DNA from: Saccharopolyspora indica
GTDB lineage: Bacteria; Actinomycetota; Actinomycetes; Mycobacteriales; Pseudonocardiaceae
Direction of reading: 5' to 3'
Assembly (NCBI RefSeq): GCF_027853965.1
Contig: NZ_JAQGLB010000015.1
Span: 124,001-188,000 of the forward strand
Length of the DNA: 64,000 nt
Of this stretch, positions 61,325-64,000 are shown one piece after another. How positions within the stretch are numbered: position 1 is the first letter of the stretch; every line of letters begins with the position of its first letter. The notes beneath the pieces are model-generated. The model saw only the letters and a program-made list of their open reading frames with translations. It made no database searches and had not been told where the DNA came from. The translations under genes were made by a program, and so were the position numbers.

Positions 61325-62296
61325 GTGGACCTGGCGCGCTTGATCGAGATCTACCTGGAGCACTTGCAGGCGCGCAAGCTCGCGGCGAACTCGCTGCGGG
61401 CCTACCGCCGCGACCTGGAGTCGGTGGCCGGTGAGCTGGTCGAGCTCACCGGCTCCACCGCCGACCGGTTGCCGGTGGAGCGGGTCGACGCCTCGGTGCT
61501 GCGTTCGGCGTTCGCGCGGTTCGCAGCGGCCCGGTCGGCATCGTCGGTGACCCGGGCCTGGTCGACCTGGAACGGCTTCTTCGGATTCCTGGTGGTCGAG
61601 GGTGCGGTGCCCGGCAACCCGATGCAGGTGATCCCGAAACCGCGCAACGCGCCTTCGACGCCGAAGCCGCTGCAGGGCGAGGACACGCCCGAGCGGCTGC
61701 TGCGGATGGTCGCCTCCGGGGCCAGGCGGGCGCGCAACCCGTGGCCGGAGCGCGACCTCGCGGTGCTGGCCACGCTGCTGTGCACCGGCGTGCGCTCGGC
61801 GGAGCTGCTGGACCTGACCGTGGCGTCGCTGGCCGGGCGCGACGGCGACCGGCGGCTGCACGTGCACGGCAAGGGCGGCAAGAACCGCTCCATCCCGATC
61901 GAGGACGCCCTGGACGTGCTGATCCAGAACTACCTCCGGTCGAGGCGCGAGCGGTTCGGCGAGCGGATGCCCGGGGGTGAGCCGTTGTTCGTCGATCACC
62001 GCGGCGAGCGGCTCCAGCGCGGCGGGCTGCAGTACCTGGTGCGGCAGTCGTTGCGGGCCGCCGGCGTGTCCGACCGGGTGCAGCCGGGTGCGATGGTGCA
62101 CGCCCTGCGGCACACCTTCGCCACCCGGCTCGCCGAGGACGGGGCGAACGCCGCCGAGATCGCCAAGCTGCTCGGCCACTCGTCGATCAACTCCAGCCAG
62201 ACCTACATCGACGTGACCGCCCGCGAACAGCGGATGTCGGTGCGGGCCAACCGAACCCTGCACGTCCTCGGCGAGCTCTCCGAACCGAAGGGCTGA
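61325..62296 (+). CDS. Tyrosine recombinase (Xer-like)
   Basis: Site-specific recombinase of 323 residues. An N-terminal SAM-like core-binding domain (LEHLQARKLAANSLRAYRRDL) is followed by the catalytic domain with Arg in CTGVRSAELLDLTV, Lys in GKGGKNRSIPI, the HxxR box HALRHTFATRLAEDG, His in LGHSSINSSQTYIDV and the nucleophile tyrosine in the same segment. The size and simple layout are those of XerC/XerD rather than of large phage integrases. It starts with a GTG 56 bases after the M20 gene. It may be a chromosome-dimer-resolving or stray recombinase; no attachment sites were found at the tRNA. Confidence 0.9.
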   Translation: MDLARLIEIYLEHLQARKLAANSLRAYRRDLESVAGELVELTGSTADRLPVERVDASVLRSAFARFAAARSASSVTRAWSTWNGFFGFLVVEGAVPGNPMQVIPKPRNAPSTPKPLQGEDTPERLLRMVASGARRARNPWPERDLAVLATLLCTGVRSAELLDLTVASLAGRDGDRRLHVHGKGGKNRSIPIEDALDVLIQNYLRSRRERFGERMPGGEPLFVDHRGERLQRGGLQYLVRQSLRAAGVSDRVQPGAMVHALRHTFATRLAEDGANAAEIAKLLGHSSINSSQTYIDVTAREQRMSVRANRTLHVLGELSEPKG

Positions 62297-62327
62297 TCAC
62301 GCGGGAGTCGCGAAGCGGGGCCGGTTT

Positions 62328-63869
62328 CTACGGGTCGCCGTAGGACTTGAGGGTGCGGTAGCGGGGCCACAGTTCGCGCCAGGGGGCGCGGGGGTTGCGG
62401 CACACGGTGATGGTGGCGTGGCGTTCGGTCGTGTCTATGCCGGTTCGGTCGTCGGCGCGGGCTGCGATGCGGCAGTCGGCGAAGTCGGCGGTCAGGCGGT
62501 TGCCGTCGACGGATATGGCGATGATGACGCGGGCGGAGTCGGGTGGTGGGCCGAGTCGGTGGAGTTCGTTGTTGCCGCTGTAGACGGCGGGCAAGTGGTG
62601 GGCCGGGCCGTATCGGTCGAGGGCTCCCGCCTCCCCGTAGTTGCCGGCGAGCACAGCTGCGGCCGCGCGGTCGTCGCGGGGCAGGCCGCGGTGGACGGCG
62701 GCGACCTGCTCGGTCAGGGACTGCCAGCCCACGCTGTCGACGGCCAGGGTGTTGACCGTGACGTGGGTGAGGGCGCGCACCGGGAGGACGGGGAGCGCGA
62801 GGAGCAGGTTCACGACGGCTCCGAGGGCCAGCAATCCCGCGGCCGCGGGATTGCGGAGGCGGCCGCGGGCCGACCACGCGGCCGTCCGGACGCAGCCGGC
62901 GGCGAACAGCACGACCAGGTATCCGGCCACGTAGTCCCCGCGACCGCCGTTCGTCAGGAGCACGGCGAGGGTGCCGACCAGGAAGCCGGGCACGAGCGCC
63001 CGCACCGGCCGCCACGCCCGTTCCCGCCACAGCGCCAGCGCCCCCACCACGCAGAAGAGCACCTGTGCGAAGCCGATGAAGGAGACGAGGGTGAGCACGA
63101 AGAAGCCCGCACCGTCGTGCTCGTGGGCCTTGGCCAGGGCGTGCGCCATCTGCAGCTGCGGAAAGTCGTGGGTCGCTTGGTAGACGAGGTTCGGGGAGCC
63201 GAGCACCAGCGCCAGGGCCGCCCCGGCGTAGAGCTTCCGGTCGCGGAAGACCGCGCGCGGTCCCGTCAGCGCCAGGGCCACCAGGAGCGAGACGGGCAGC
63301 ACCAGCACGATGTACTTGGCGTACATGGCCAGGCCGCACACCGCGCCCGCCACGAGCCACCACCTGCCGTCGCGCCGCAACAGCGCCCGCAGAACGGCCA
63401 GCTCCACGGCGCACCAGGCGACCAGGTCCACGCTGCTGGTCAGGACGTAGTGGCCGTAGAGGAGAACCATGAACGAGGTTCCCAGCCCGGCCGCGGCGAA
63501 CAGCTGCGCCCTGCGCCCGCCCCCGAGCTCCGCGGTCATCAAGGCTCCCAGGACCACCACCGCTGCGAAGCACATCGCGCCGACAACTCGCACTGCCCAC
63601 AGGGTGTCGCCGAACACGCCGATGCTGCCCCGGTAGAGCAGGGGCAGCAGCGGCGGCTGGTCGGCGTATCCCCACGCCGGGGCCCGAAGGCCCAGCAGCC
63701 GGAAGTACAGCTCGTCGGCGTGCAGCCCGTACCGGTCGGCGCACAGGAGCACGGCGGACGTCAGAACGCCGGCGGTCAGCAGCACCCCCGTCCACGCCAC
63801 CGGCTTCCCCGGCCCGCTGCCCGAGGGCGCGCCCACGCGCTGTGGAAATGGCGAAGCGGTGAGTAGCAC
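62328..63869 (-). CDS. Membrane glycosyltransferase of the GT39/ArnT-like type
   Basis: A membrane protein of 513 residues with about ten to eleven hydrophobic segments and a C-terminal soluble domain of roughly 130 residues. The catalytic acidic motif lies in the first outside loop as HADELYFRLLG followed by AWGYADQPPLLPLLYR, matching dolichyl- or polyprenyl-phosphate-sugar mannosyltransferase-like enzymes (PMT_2). GTG at 63869 is chosen because AGGAGG lies seven bases upstream. It is convergent with the recombinase gene across 31 bases. Sugar and acceptor are unknown. Confidence 0.85.
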   Translation of the reverse strand: MLLTASPFPQRVGAPSGSGPGKPVAWTGVLLTAGVLTSAVLLCADRYGLHADELYFRLLGLRAPAWGYADQPPLLPLLYRGSIGVFGDTLWAVRVVGAMCFAAVVVLGALMTAELGGGRRAQLFAAAGLGTSFMVLLYGHYVLTSSVDLVAWCAVELAVLRALLRRDGRWWLVAGAVCGLAMYAKYIVLVLPVSLLVALALTGPRAVFRDRKLYAGAALALVLGSPNLVYQATHDFPQLQMAHALAKAHEHDGAGFFVLTLVSFIGFAQVLFCVVGALALWRERAWRPVRALVPGFLVGTLAVLLTNGGRGDYVAGYLVVLFAAGCVRTAAWSARGRLRNPAAAGLLALGAVVNLLLALPVLPVRALTHVTVNTLAVDSVGWQSLTEQVAAVHRGLPRDDRAAAAVLAGNYGEAGALDRYGPAHHLPAVYSGNNELHRLGPPPDSARVIIAISVDGNRLTADFADCRIAARADDRTGIDTTERHATITVCRNPRAPWRELWPRYRTLKSYGDP

Positions 63870-64000
63870 GCGTCTCCTCCTGGGATCGGTCGGCGAACTG
63901 CTCCGCAGCAGCCGGTCTCGGCGGCGAGGCAGACCGCTCCCAGGACGGGAACCTTCTTGCGAACGGGGCAGAACGGCGGGCGCCAGCACTCCTCGACGCC

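Noticed and set aside
61325..62296. Tyrosine recombinase read as the integrase of a mobile island at tRNA-Leu
   Set aside because: It looks Xer-like in size, is separated from the tRNA by a peptidase gene, and no direct repeat of the tRNA 3' end was found.

Overview
The window is GC-rich actinobacterial DNA with many GTG starts and long ATGA/GTGA-coupled operons. Gene style and content (stand-alone biotin carrier protein, NB-ARC and nSTAND proteins, a lasso-peptide locus, CoxLMS-type hydroxylase) fit a Pseudonocardiales-like soil actinomycete such as Saccharopolyspora or Amycolatopsis. The genus is a guess from style, not from a marker gene. Most of the window is accessory: catabolic, biosynthetic and conflict-type loci. 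The right end (tRNA-Leu, M20 peptidase, Xer-like recombinase, membrane glycosyltransferase) looks more like ordinary chromosome.

Layout. 1-5.8 kb: crotonyl-CoA carboxylase/reductase (cut by the window edge), KAS III, 3-hydroxyacyl-CoA dehydrogenase, quinone-oxidoreductase-like protein, acyl-CoA carboxylase carboxyltransferase and a convergent biotin carrier protein. This resembles an alkylmalonyl-CoA extender-unit cassette and may be the edge of a polyketide cluster. 6-12 kb: a DUF1963 protein, a GbsR/MarR regulator divergent from an ABC exporter, an exported amidohydrolase, and a decayed partial copy of the exporter permease gene. 12-22 kb: a conflict/defence-like island with an operon of SEFIR-pseudokinase, UPF1-like SF1 helicase and wHTH-like protein, a divergent stand-alone SEFIR protein, an unknown protein, and an NB-ARC/TPR protein. 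22-25 kb: a zinc-ribbon protein and a formamidase operon with a possible leader peptide. 25-37 kb: a complete-looking aerobic nicotinate degradation cluster (Mo hydroxylase, NicC, NicX, NicD, NicF, NicE, transporter, MarR regulator) with a repeated operator-like motif. 37-42.1 kb: a two-gene operon of a nucleotide-cyclase-fold protein and an nSTAND/14-repeat WD40 protein that share a VYQA-type motif. 42.3-54.7 kb: a LacI-regulated locus with a peptide-type ABC importer, a NylC-like P1 hydrolase, a C45 hydrolase, an aldehyde dehydrogenase, a copper amine oxidase and a PaiB-like protein, with two palindromic operators in its divergent promoter. 54.97-57.66 kb: a lasso-peptide cluster (precursor, cyclase, RRE, protease) with an apparently new 15-residue core. 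58-60 kb: a frameshifted gene, a Vsr endonuclease remnant and tRNA-Leu(GAG) with its terminator. 60-64 kb: M20 peptidase, tyrosine recombinase and GT39-like protein.

How the parts work together. The nicotinate genes form a route from nicotinate through 6-hydroxynicotinate, 2,5-dihydroxypyridine, N-formylmaleamate, maleamate and maleate to fumarate, releasing formate and ammonia. The LacI locus has import, amide cleavage, amine oxidation and aldehyde oxidation in one regulated unit, which suggests use of an oligoamide or N-acyl amine. The strongest candidates for undescribed biology are the SEFIR-kinase/helicase/wHTH operon, the RHIM-like motif shared by three STAND-associated proteins, and the lasso peptide.
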